Shown: in pieces, positions 11,066 through 21,595 of the stretch | Position numbering within the stretch: the first letter of the stretch is position 1 | Layout of the letters: each line of letters starts with the position of its first letter | NCBI RefSeq assembly: GCF_000283155.1 | Contig: NW_004454166.1 | Coordinates: 1,466,055 to 1,530,054 of the forward strand | Length of the DNA stretch: 64,000 nt | Origin: Ceratotherium simum simum | Taxonomy: Eukaryota > Chordata > Mammalia > Perissodactyla > Rhinocerotidae | Direction: 5' to 3' | Program-made: the position numbers and the translations under genes | Notes under the pieces: generated by a model | Databases searched by the model: none | What the model saw: the letters and a program-made list of their open reading frames with translations, nothing else | What the model was told of the DNA's origin: nothing

Positions 11066-13218
11066 AACAGAATGACTCACTGCCAGAAGAGCTGAGATCC
11101 CAGAGGTGGGGCCCTGCCCACTGAGCTGATAGACTAGGGGGAGTGGTGGGCACGGGACACAAATACTCTATCACCAACGCAGAGGGAAAGAGGAAAGGGA
11201 GAGCTCAGGGCTGTGTGGCCTGAGCAGTGAGTGGTGGCCACCAGCTGTGGCTCTGGGAGGGTCTCCCACAGCCTCGGAGGATTTAGTAAAGTGCATGAGG
11301 AGCATTCCAGGATGAAGGAATTTTTTTGGTTTTTGGTTTCTTTTTTTTTTTCTGGGCTGAGGTTTTCGATGGACTTTGCAAATTTCCCAGGAAAGAAGAT
11401 GGAAAGTTGATAGAAATTAAGCTTTCTTGTGTTTCTCTCCTTTGGCCCCAGGCCCTTTCCCTTATCTCTCCCTTTGACCCTTGGGGTCCATTCACTCCAT
11501 GTGGTAAGGGGCGAACATCTGCAGCTGCTGCCTGGCAATCTTAAGGGAGGTGTGGCACGGGCTTGCCCATCTTATCCATCCTCTTTCCTTTGCCCCACTC
11601 CCCAAACCATTGGGAATTCCTTCTCTCAGAAGCATTTGCCATTCCTACCACCCTCAAAGCTCTTGGTCAGCTCTTATCATAGCATTTTTCTTATATATTG
11701 ATATCCAGTGGCCTCGTCTGCAAGATGGGGACATGAATCAGGCTCTTCATGCCCTTATTTATCCAGCTCACCCTTCAACACTCAGCTTTGTCATTCCTCC
11801 AGAGGTCTCCTCCGCCCTCCCCCTTTCTAGAGTCTGGCTTGGCCACTCTGCTCTGTTCTCCACCAGCCCCCTTAGCTTACACCCCTCCTTACACTCTTAT
11901 GGGCTAAGTAGAGGTTTGTCTCTTCTGGACAGGGCCTGGGCTCAAGTGACATTACACCCTGGCTCATGACATAGGGCTGTGCACCCCTTCCCACGGTAGC
12001 TGTGAGGGTCAAATGTCTGCTGTGTTCAGACTCACTGAGGGCTTCTCTGCAAATGTTCTTGCCCTCCTTCCTGGCACTCAGGACAGTGGAGGGCACTGGG
12101 GCTGGCCCATTAGGCTGAGGAAGCATGGAACTCTAGTACTTCAGGCGTGAGATTCCCACTCTGGGTCTGGAGAAAGTGTGGAGGGCTATCCACTTGGAGT
12201 CTGTGGCCCTTCTGGCCTGGGAAGCCCGCCGCTTCCCCTCCCCCATGTCAGCTGGGAACCAGCTTCCGCCTGGGTGGCCAGAAGGGCTCAGGGGCAGAGC
12301 TTCCCTCTGGGTCTCTGAAGCTGCCCCTGCTGGCCTGGTGCAACCGGGGCACCTGGCCTGCGCTGAGGGCCTCAGAGGAAACGGAGGAACCCAGCGCTGG
12401 CTAAATGGGCTTTGGTGAAAGGAGCCGGGACAAAACCCAGCTCTGAGCTTAATTAAAAAGAGCGCTTAATCCCTCCTCCAACAAATGCAGATCACCCACA
12501 AAGGAGAACAGGCACGCCAGTGGCCAGGAAGACCCGAAGCCTTATGAACGAGCGCTTCGAGCTGTGCAGGGCAGCTCCGCTATGATCTGATACAACGACT
12601 ATTGTCCAGGAGGGCTGTTTCTCCATGTTTTTATATCCTTTTCTTCACATTTTCTTTTGCTACCTGATTTCATGCATCAGAGGTCAAAAGACAAAAGGTC
12701 AGGCCTGGTTTAGAGGCAGCAAATTCCCCACACCACCGGGGGAACGTGTATCCAAAGGAGCGCTTTGAGGCACCGCGTGCAGACAGTGGCAGGTTTTCAT
12801 CGCCGCCTAGTTCTCTTTTGTCACTTCACGGGGTACACGACTCTACGTGCAAATTGCATGAGAAATGAGACACCAACTGCTGTACCTAACCAGGAAAAAA
12901 TCGCCCCCCTTTCAATTCGCCAAACTGTTTCCGTCTCATACCTTGTTTGTTTTAAAAATTTTTGCCTAACAAGAAGCCCTTCTGGGAGCTCTCAGCCTGC
13001 TTATGCAGAACCACACACACATATATATAAATATGAGCTGTAAACATAAAATCTGAATAGATATTCCTTAATTGTTTTTCTGAGAGAATTTATAGAGCTC
13101 TCTCCAGAAAATTGTCCAACACTTGTCCTAAAAATTGCTTTTATTGAAATTTTAGCAGCATTTTAGTATGAATAGTTTAGTATGATTCTTTTAGTATGAA
13201 TATTTTGTCCTAGACCTC

Positions 13219-14760
13219 CAATCTTTTCAATGTCCATTTTGGATTCTTAAGTAATAGTGGGTTGTTAGTTTCCTTGTGTGAGAGGATACTTACATGTTTA
13301 TAAGGGGAATACAGCATCATGATTTCCCATTAGAAATATTTTCATGATTTAGGGGGAAAATGACTTTCTTGTTCTATATTCATAAGCTCCTCATACCAAC
13401 TTGGTATGCCAAATGGCTTTCATCTGGCTGAAAATAAATTAGGGGATGTCTTTAACTTTTCTTTTTTTTTTAAAGATTTTATTTATTTTATTTTTTCCCC
13501 CCCAAAGCCCCAGCAGATAGTTGTATGTCATAGCTGCACATCCTTCTAGTTGCGGCATGTGGGACTCGGCCTCAGGATGGACGGAGAAGTGGTGCCTCGA
13601 TGCGCACCCGGGATCCGAACCCGGACCGCCAGCATTGCAGCGCGCGCACTTAACCACCAAGCCACAGGGCCGGCCCTAACTTTTCTTTCTGTAGTCAATT
13701 TTTTAGTTGATTGGCATTCAGGATCTGAAGGTCTGGCCCCCACCTCCAGTACAAAGTCAAGAAGAACTTAAGCACTTTGGGAAGTGTCTCTGGTGGTGCT
13801 AGACACTGGGGCTGGCTGCAGGGCTCACCTCAACAGCCCTTTGGACCCAAGCCCAGCTCCTCTTTTCCATCTTACTCTGGGCTGAGTCCTGGAGGAAGCT
13901 ACTAGCAAATAGCTGGTCAAGTTGCTAAAAATACGTCTTCAGCAGCAAATCTGAAAGATTTTTAGAGCACAGTTTTATTTCAGGCATATTCTCAAATCCA
14001 GACTTTATATCCTGCAGTCCCCTCTCCTCCTCTTGAGAATTCCCCTCAACAGAAAAAATAAAAGTCAGTCCACAACCTGCCATGAGACTGAGGTATTCAC
14101 TTGGCGATTTGCAAGTTCACACTACAGGCTCCAGGGAAAGTGCCCCAATCCTCCCATGATTCTCTGCCATAGCTCTGAAGTTATTACAGACAAATGGAGA
14201 ATGAAGTCAGCGAGAATATTAAAGGGCCTACTTACAGGCACGCTTCACTTCCGTTTAACGTTCTGATCTGCATCCAAAAACTAAGAATCGTTTCACCTGT
14301 GCACCACTCAAAATCACTTGTGAAGTAGTCTCCTTTGTGTTCCAATACTTCATGAGATCAAATTATATCACATTAAAATGTTATTAGTTTAAAACATATT
14401 AAATAAATGCAAGTCTGGGCGGGCACATGAATATTTAAAGCTCACATTACACGGAGAACTATCAGAAGAAAAAGGGGTGGGGAGAGCTAACAGTTCATTG
14501 TATAAATATTGATAGAAATAAAACATCCTGCATATAAACTTTCTTTAGAAAAATATGATTTTATTACTTACAAATTATGGTATTGTTAAATTTAAAAGGA
14601 ATTATAGGAAGAAATAAACTGATTTACGCTTGTTTTCAATATTAAACAGAGTGCCAGTAAATCTTCTCAATGCCCCGTTTCGGATTCTCAGGTACTAGTA
14701 GATTGCTGGCAGGTGTTGGCAAATTCTAAATACAACTGACTGTCTGTTTTCCATATTCAT
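13219..14760. repeat. Pair of diverged copies of an unidentified element
   Basis: 13220-13268 and 14660-14709 align at 38 of 50 columns, and the second similar segment (13361-13385 and 14737-14760) is in the same order. I do not recognise the family. The coordinates span both copies. Confidence 0.5.
13465..13676 (-). repeat. ERE SINE with target duplication
   Basis: Minus-strand copy running from an A/T-rich tail to CACAGGGCCGGCCC. The direct repeat TAACTTTTCTTT flanks it at 13453-13464 and 13677-13688, marking a recent insertion upstream of PAX5. Confidence 0.9.
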
Positions 14761-15049
14761 ATGTTGCGAATGTAACTCCAGGAGACCGCATTTTATCTCA
14801 AAATTCTCCACGAGTTGCCTTCAAATCGCGTCTCTGTATGTATGTATACGGCATACACTTGATGTCCGCCATGTGCACCTGTGCGCTGGAAACCAGTCGT
14901 GGAACCGAACTGAATTACTGGATTTGAGTTGAAAAGAACCCATCCAAACGACCCAGGTCAGCGCTCTTTGAGGCTTCTCTCAATAACACTTTTAATTAAA
15001 GTAAGAAAGGCAGTAAAGTAAAACAACAGCAGCAATAACCCACCATGAG

Positions 15050-16900
15050 CACCAGGTTCCCCGAACACAGCCCCACCGTGTTTTCCAGCGCTACCCGAGT
15101 ATTTCTGGGTGGCGAGCCGCTAGCACATGGTGCCCCAGCGAGCCAGCAGCTGGAGAGCTCGAAGCCCTTTACGCGCAGAGGACCTCACTGGCAGCAGAAA
15201 TCGGTGCTTTGGCCCAAACAATTCCTCAGCCGCTTTCCGCCGCGCGCGCCGCTTAAAAACCTGCAGCGGCGACAGCCGTGCATTGCGCGCTTTTTGCGCT
15301 CTGCGCCCGGGGAGTCGCCAGCGGAGAGGCACCCGCGTCCCCCCGGGCGCCGCCCCTAAGCAAGCCCTAAGCTTAAACCGCGAGGAACCTACTCGCAGCG
15401 ACTTGGCGTTCACCTTCAATCCTGACACCATCCAGGCCAGGCAAACGAAGCGGGGCGGGGCTGGGCATTAGGTACGCCGCCTGCCGAAGCTGCGCTGCCA
15501 CGTGCGAGCTGCTCGGACCCCAAATCCCGCGAGTCCAGCTGTGGCCTCAGACGTTCCCAGAACTGGGCCCCCAGCTTTAGGGCGGGGCGTCCTCTGCTGT
15601 CGCCTGGACGTCTGCTCCTACCCACCCTCAGTGCGAGCTCCAACCCAGAGCCCCAGGGCCTGAGTCGTCCCCCGAGGCTTCTCCCAGGGGTCGCACTGAG
15701 GGAGGCCCAGCGGCGGAACGCGATGGCCCAACCTTTGCTGGATTCCAGGCTCGGGGGCCCCAGGGGCACTGGACCAGAACCAAGCCCCAGTTCCGGCTCC
15801 ACGAGCCCCGGAGTCCTCGGGTGTTTCCTGGCAGAGTAGAACAGCCCGACATAGGCTCCTGGCCTCCGGACGTCGGCCTCCAGCTCTCTAGACCGCAGCG
15901 TCTGAGCTGGAGGGATGCTCGCACGCAGCATGCCTAGGCCAACCCCTTCTGCGACTCTTCCTGTCACTCTCTGTTCTCGGTTTCTGCTTTCTCCCTCTCA
16001 CAGAATGCCAGAGCGCGCGGGGCCCGCAGGAGCCTCTGCACCAGACCGTTTCCTGGGCCTCCAAACTGCCTTTTCCCAAGGCCTGGTCTCTCCTTCTCCA
16101 TTTATTTTTCTCTATAAATTCTCCCCGCATTTCCTTGCCGACTTAGCCAGCACGTCTCTCTAAATTTGCCTCTTTTTCTCCCTGGTGTAGCATTAAACAA
16201 ATCCAGGTGTATCGAGGTTGGAGAAATTCCGGCAGCGTGGACAGAAGGAGTGCCGTATTCTGGCCTTGGAACATTTCCGGTCACTGCAGTGTGGCTTCCC
16301 CTGGAGGTGGTGCCAGCGCTGGTTCCGCCATGCAGGCCGCTGCCACCAAGGCGCCAGCTCGCTCTCTCTCGCTCTCTAGCTGTGTATGTGTATGTTCGAG
16401 TGCGGATTTATGTGTCTTTGGTTACAAACCAACGCAGGCTCTCCAAACTGAAAGCTGAGCTGAGTTGGGTTTCTAGGATTCTAGGGCTGCGGGCAAGTGA
16501 GATGGAGGATTTTTCGGGGGTCCAGACGCCGATCTGCGCCTAGACTCCACTCATCCCTAGCCCATTGCCCAGTATCTCTAGGGCCCTAGCATCAATTTCG
16601 TGTCCTCCGAAGAGGTTCGCCACCTGCTCCGCGGCGGGGAGCCGTCCCTCTGTCCAACGCTGCGGGAGTCGGGGAGGTCCGAAGCACGCTGGCCAGGCGT
16701 AAGGGGAGTTCGACCCACAGCAAAGGGACACAAGGGGTGGGCAAGGGGGTGGCGGCTCGGCCGGGTACCCCGCAGGGAAGGGTTCTGTGAATTCTGAGCC
16801 AGGCGCTGGCGCCGCAGACCCGCGGGGTTTTGACTAGGGGCGGGCGCCCCCTCGGGAACGACATTGGTCTGGACCGCGCAGAGTACGACGCGCCGCGTGG
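15050..16900. promoter_or_regulatory. CpG-rich domain upstream of PAX5 exon 1A
   Basis: CpG-dense, repeat-poor sequence about 2-4 kb before exon 1A, with many CGCG and GGCGGGG clusters. No TATA box or recognisable exon was found. It ends just before the A+C-rich block. It is likely part of the broad unmethylated or Polycomb-type domain usual around developmental regulators. Open frames here are compositional. Confidence 0.6.
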
Positions 16901-17019
16901 GGTCAGGTATTTCGGAGCACGGCGAACCCACCATTCGTGATGCTTGGCCTAATCCTCTGCCCTTCCCGGGTGCGGACAGGGACGGAGTAGTGGCGGGTGT
17001 CCTCTCCCTAATCCAAAAG

Positions 17020-17490
17020 CTCCACAAAGCCAAAACACACACCAAAGCACCCGCAAACACAAACACCAAAGCCAACACACGAAAACATAAACCAAAACCC
17101 CCATCCCAACGCACGGCTCCTAAAAACAAAGTCAAAATCGAAGAAAACAAAACGCATACAGACACAAAATTCACCTAACGCAAAACACACCAACGACACC
17201 CACTAATACAAAATCAAAACACTGAGCAGAAGGAACAGCCTTCCAAACGACTCACAAAAAAACAACCTACAAGGACAAAATACAAAACACACACAAAATC
17301 AAAACCCACGAGACAGAAAACAAAAACCCACCCAAAAGACCAACATTCACAGAGCAAAACCTGCTAAAATGAAATCCACGAAAAACAACACGCAAAACAC
17401 CCGAAACAAAAGACTCTCTCAGAGATAATGAAAAGAAAACTCAGAAGACAAATACAAAACAAACCCTCTAAATAGAAAAAAAAAAAAAAA
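17020..17490. other. A+C-rich, strand-asymmetric low-complexity block upstream of exon 1A
   Basis: About 470 bp of degenerate AAAAC/ACACA/ACCAAA words with very little G or T on the plus strand; in 17281-17340 I count 54 of 60 bases as A or C. It is not a clean tandem repeat. It ends in a poly-A run and lies between two CpG-rich segments. Confidence 0.85.
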
Positions 17491-17499
17491 ATCAAACCC

Positions 17500-19090
17500 C
17501 AACAACTCCCGCCCCCAGCCCGGGGTGAAAAGTCAATTCCTGGAGGGCTTTTGATCTCCGGGCGCGGACAGGCCGCTCCTCTTCGGCGCAGCCTCGCCGC
17601 GCGCGCCGGGCGGGAGGGCAGGAAGCAGGCTGGGGCAGAGCTGCGGAGGGAAAGATCCCAGCGCTCGGAGATGGCCCCAAATCCAATCACCGGGGCAAGG
17701 ACCGGACCCGCAGCTGCAGGAAGGCGGCGGCGCAGACTACTTGGTGGGGGGGCGGCCGGGAATCCACAGCCACGTTTCCGATTGTGGCGAAATCCGCTCA
17801 GTGGATAAGAGATGTCCGGTTCCCGCCGCCCCCTACCCCCCCTTTTCTCGAGCTCTGGGCTCTTCCCCCAGGGTTGCGGCCCAGCCTCGTGACCACCCCC
17901 TCCAAAAAACAAACAACACTCTCGCTGAGGACGATTCACTTTCCGAAACTGCCATTGTCCGGCGGGCCAAGAGTCCTCCTGCGGAGCGCTCCCCCGCCCT
18001 GGAGAACCTTGCCCTGCGACCACCCCGCAGCGAGGCCCCACGGGCTTCCAGTGGCCAGGCCGAGCAGCTGGACTGGGGAGGGGGAGTGGGAGGGAAGTCT
18101 TCAGCCTGGGCCGAAGAGAGCGGGCTGGACCTGCCACACCTCTGCCGGGTCTCTCCCGGGCTGATTTCCCCTCTGGAATCCAGTCCCGGGCCTTGGGGAC
18201 GCCGCAACATTTCGGGGCTTGAGGGCAAAGGGATTCCATTTATGGGCCGGGGTAAGGTGTCCGGGACTCCTGCCCATCTCCAGGACTTCCTGAGATGGTT
18301 CTGCTCAGCCCGGGTGCTCCAAAGCGGAGGCCCGGATTTTATCTCCACCATTTCACAGTTTAACCTCTATGCTTCGGGCCAGAAGGGGACATGCTGTGAG
18401 GAGGGGCTCTGGGACCAGGAGGCTGAGTGGGACCTGGGGGCTTTAGGGTTCTGGAACTGTTCTAGAGCCAGGGACCCCGCAATAGTATTAGAGCTGCAAA
18501 TTGGTGGCTGGGAGCTCTGGGGGCGGGCGCCGCCCTAGGGGTGAGTTTGAGGAAACCGGAACGCCCCTTCTATGCCTGGCCACACTACTTGCCTTCGCAC
18601 CCCTTTCAGAAGCACCTGCTCCGCAGAGTGGTTAATTTCTTTAAAAACAAAAACCTGGCCTGCACCAGCCTACGCGGCGGGGTTTGCACCTAGAGGGGTC
18701 ACCGGCTCCGCGCAGACGGCCGCGGCTCCGAGACGCAGGGGCTTGTCGAGGGTGCGGCCGCGAGGCCAGGGCTCCCTGCTCGCCTTCGGTCGGCCCCTTC
18801 CCGTAGGCGCGCGGGCTAGCGCCCGGCTCCGTCTGAAGCCTTCCTTCCCTCCCCCAACCCCCTATAAAAGTCCGGGGCGGCGCGGCGGCGGCACTGCTGC
18901 TCTCCCGGCCTCGCGCGCTGCTCCGGTCCGGCCCGGCCCGGCCCGGCCCGCCCCGTCTGGCCCGCCGAGCAGGCCCGGCCGCACAGCGCGGACAACTTTC
19001 CCCGCCCGGGCCGGCAGTGCGGGGCGGCACGCTGGGGGCGCGGCGCGTCTGGGGACATCTTGTGATGCTGGCGAGAACAGGACATGATCT
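17500..19090. promoter_or_regulatory. PAX5: CpG island of the PAX5 exon 1A promoter
   Basis: Dense CpG content runs from the end of the A+C-rich block through the TATA box into the first exon. Long open frames on both strands (for example 17364-18239 on the minus strand) have no recognisable domains and are explained by the low stop-codon content. Short CCGGCCCGGCCC repeats lie at about 18927-18955. Confidence 0.75.
18863..18870 (+). promoter_or_regulatory. PAX5: TATA box of the PAX5 distal (1A) promoter
   Basis: TATAAAAG sits in GC-rich sequence 470 bp before the exon 1A start codon, immediately followed by a CpG-dense initiator region. The distal PAX5 promoter is known to be TATA-containing and B-lymphoid specific, and the proximal one TATA-less, which is what the two sites in this window show. 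The predicted start of transcription is near 18893-18900. Confidence 0.85.
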
Positions 19091-19332
19091 CACATGGCGA
19101 GAAGCTCTTTAGTTCCTTAATCATTTCACGGTGCCTTCGGACGCTTTTTTTCCACCTAAAACGTTTAGTTTCAGCTCAGTGATCAGCTACCCCAGCTCGG
19201 CGGGGGAGCGGAAGGCTTGAATTATTCCGACCTGTGAGCGGCCCCTGGCACCAAAAAAAAAAAAAAAAAAAAAGCACAAAAAAGTGGAAACTTTTTTTCC
19301 CTGTCCAGTCCATCAAGTCCTGAAAAATCAAA
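18893..19332 (+). other. PAX5: Predicted 5' UTR of PAX5 exon 1A
   Basis: The start is estimated as about 30 bp below the TATA box, so it may be wrong by tens of bases. The leader falls from very high GC (GGCCC repeats near 18930) to A/T-rich sequence close to the ATG. It contains three short upstream reading frames (19065-19112, 19084-19182, 19094-19120), all closed before the main start. It also holds a run of 21 A residues at 19253-19273, followed by more A- and T-rich sequence. No splice site was needed to reach the ATG. Confidence 0.7.
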
Positions 19333-19378
19333 ATGGATTTAGAGAAAAATTACCCGACTCCTCGGACCGGCAGGACAG
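19333..19378 (+). CDS. PAX5: PAX5 exon 1A, coding part (distal, lymphoid first exon)
   Basis: This is the first coding exon of the long PAX5 isoform, a nuclear transcription factor that commits cells to the B lineage. It encodes 15 residues starting MDLEKNYPTPRT, plus the first base of a glycine codon. The donor is CAG|GTAGGA with GT at 19379-19380, phase 1. Joining that G to GA at the start of exon 2 gives glycine followed by HGGVNQLGG, so the reading frame enters the paired domain correctly. I chose this ATG because the peptide matches the known exon 1A N-terminus; three upstream ATGs in the leader are out of frame or stopped. Residue 13 reads glycine, where I recall serine in human PAX5, which could be a species difference. 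A TATA box lies about 470 bp upstream. Confidence 0.97.
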
Positions 19379-19539
19379 GTAGGACGATTCGGGCTCCAGG
19401 CGTGTGAACTCCGGGACCGAGCCGGGCGCTGGTCCCCACGCACGTCGGCCCTGCGGGGTGGGGGTGTGCGCCGAATTTTCGCCGGGATTGACTGCGTGTT
19501 TGCCTGCGGCGCGTTTGTATGTCTTTTCGCCACTCTGTT

Positions 19540-19920
19540 CACACACTTCTGCATCAGTCCAAGTGTCTGCGACTTTGCCTGTGTTTTTCTCTACTTCTGA
19601 ATGTTTATGTGGATGTCTGTCTGGGAGTCTGAAAGTCTGTTTGGGTCTGTGTGTTTACATAGGGGCTCAGAGTGTGCCTGAGTGGCAATGAGTTTGTGTG
19701 GGTCCCTGTATATGTATTTTCAAAATGTCTGAGCGTGTATCCAAGAGTTTATGTGCCTGTGTCTATCTTTATATTCATGAGTGTGTTAGTGTGTTTATGA
19801 GTTGGTGTTCGGGTACTGTTCTTTGGAGTATCCAAAATGTGTGTGTATGAGTGGCATATATATTATAATTTGGATGTGTCTGAGTGTACATCTACTCCTT
19901 TAAGGGTCTGTGTTCACCTG
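19540..19920. other. G+T-rich block just downstream of exon 1A
   Basis: Degenerate GTGTCTGAGTGTG-like words without a fixed period; in 19741-19800 I count 41 of 60 bases as G or T. It starts about 160 bp after the exon 1A donor. Confidence 0.75.
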
Positions 19921-20337
19921 TCACATCCCAAGTGATTTTGGAAGTGAGAATGAGGTGGTTACACTGACCCTTCCATTTTTGGATGTCAACAGCTGTTCAC
20001 TGTGTACATGCCAGTGTACACAAAAGTGCCTGTCTCTAGGCACAGAGGTGGGTCCAGGGCCTGTTGGGGTCTGTGTGCTAAGCCTGTGAACAGTAAGGCT
20101 CAGGTCCATTCTGTTGGGAGAAGCAGGAGCGGAGGTGTGAACGCAGGGTGCACAGCTCCTCAGCGTGGAGTGTCTGCTGTTTTACTCTGTGGGCACTGTT
20201 GGGTCTACCATTTGTATATGAGTCTCCTGTGGCAGGCACAACCTTGGCAGGTGAGAGCGGGCAGCCGAGCCTATAGGTTAGTTGTGACATTTCGGGAGTG
20301 TAAAGCCTTTGCTTTCACCTAGACAAGCCTCTGACAC

Positions 20338-20367
20338 TGGTGTGTGTTTGTGTGTGTGTGTGTGTGT
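20338..20367 (+). repeat. (TG)n microsatellite
   Basis: TGTGTGTTTGTGTGTGTGTG-type repeat, slightly interrupted. Confidence 0.85.
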
Positions 20368-21089
20368 ACTGTGTGCTCAGGTTTTATCTTGTGGGTGCCG
20401 CTCCAATGAAGGAGAGCACAAGTGGGCGGACATGTGTGCCTAGCCTGGGCTTCCTGCTCTGGTGCCTGTGTGCATACAGGTCTTCCTGGCAGAGGGCCTG
20501 GTGTGCCTCCCATAGGCCCAGCAGTGGGTAGCAGCGTGTATTTGTGTCAGAGAGGAGGTGGCAGGCAGCAAGAGGCCTCTGTTTATCCTGAGGTAAAAGC
20601 TGGGTATGGGAGCCTCTTTGACTCACAGGCCAAGTGTGCTAACCCCCACCCAAACGCAATCCTGGCCCTGGCAAGAACTCCCCTTCCTCCATCCCTGTAG
20701 ATCTGTGAGCCCCTACCTCCACCTTGGCCCTAAATACGGGTCAAAAAGCAGAGAGAGAAGGGTGAACTTCTACCCCAAACCCAGGACAACTCCATGGGCA
20801 TCAATGTGTTTCCAAAATCAAGACTGGAGAGAAGTGAGGGTAGAAATCTAAGAGGCAGGGAATTGAAGAGGATTCCCCAGGGTGAGGGTGCAGGAAAGGG
20901 AACCTGGAGACCCCCTCTGCTCCATCCCAACTCTCCCCTCCCCCTAGTGGGTCCCTTGGTAGACTACTTAGTAGGTAGGATGCCCAGAGGTGCCAGGGAC
21001 TAGGCGTTGTGTATGTGCTGCGAATGGGTCAGAGGCTTGTGAGGGTCTGGGAGAGGGTCTGCGTGGCTGGCCCGGCTGCCTCTGCTGAC

Positions 21090-21190
21090 AAGCTGTCTAC
21101 GAAGAACGTAATTCACGGTGGTCGATGGGCTCTTTGATTAGTTCAATCGCCTGAATAATCGTTTAATCAATAAAGCATTTCATTCCTCAG
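21090..21190. promoter_or_regulatory. Candidate conserved enhancer block between exons 1A and 1B
   Basis: An AT-rich island in GC-rich surroundings. It contains TTTGATTAGTTCAATCG and CGTTTAATCAATAAAG, several TAATC/GATTA homeodomain cores and retained CpGs, and no repeat signature. This is typical of deeply conserved non-coding elements. Conservation is inferred, not measured. Confidence 0.35.
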
Positions 21191-21514
21191 CCAGGCGGGC
21201 CTGGGTGGGGCTGGGGGCCCCTAGGCTGGCCAGGGTTTAAAAATCTGGAGAGCCACGCCCCTGCTTCCGGATGGATTGAGGTAAGGGCAGCCTGCCCGGG
21301 AAAGGGCGGACAAGACATCTCAGGTGACACCGCACTTCCGCCAGTCTGCACCAGCCTGGGCCCTGGTTGGGGAAGAGGAGAGAGCTGAGAAGCTGGCCAG
21401 GCTGGGGGAGTCCAGGTCTGGTTTTTGAGTTTTTGCGTGGGCTTCTCCCCTCTCCCAACTTCGAGGCCTTTTATGGGCCACTTGACCTCCCTTTCCTTCC
21501 TTTAGAACTGTATT

Positions 21515-21595
21515 CCATTCCTTCTCTCCACCTCAGTTTCCCTTTCTGTACAATGGGGAAGGAGTATGTGCCCTTCTAGCTCTAAAATAGCGTGA
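21515..21595 (+). repeat. MIR3-type fragment
   Basis: CCACCTCAGTTTCCCTTTC, TGTACAATGGGGAAGG and CCTTCTAGCTCTAAAA. Confidence 0.6.

Larger units (their letters stand above)
1..15049. other. Upstream intergenic region, repeat-rich
   Basis: No gene is supported here. The region is a patchwork of old L2, MIR, L1 and MER5-type relics with three ERE SINE insertions, listed separately. Stretches without a repeat that I recognise include about 4130-5040, 7860-8090, 11070-13450 and 13690-15050. Of these, 12420-12650 and 14400-15050 look like single-copy, possibly conserved non-coding sequence. All open frames are short and without domains. Confidence 0.75.

Noticed and set aside
11610..11622. kB-like GGGAATTCCT upstream of PAX5
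   Set aside because: A single near-match in unremarkable sequence with no partner motifs; expected by chance in a window of this size.
15045..15359. Open frame starting MSTRFPEHSP upstream of PAX5
   Set aside because: No similarity that I recognise, no splice donor or promoter context, and it lies in the CpG domain. A non-coding explanation is simpler.
17364..18239. 291-codon open frame on the minus strand over the 1A CpG island
   Set aside because: It runs through the A+C-rich block and CpG-rich DNA where stop codons are rare by composition. The translation is Pro/Arg/Gly-rich and low complexity, without a domain, and there is no promoter or splice support.
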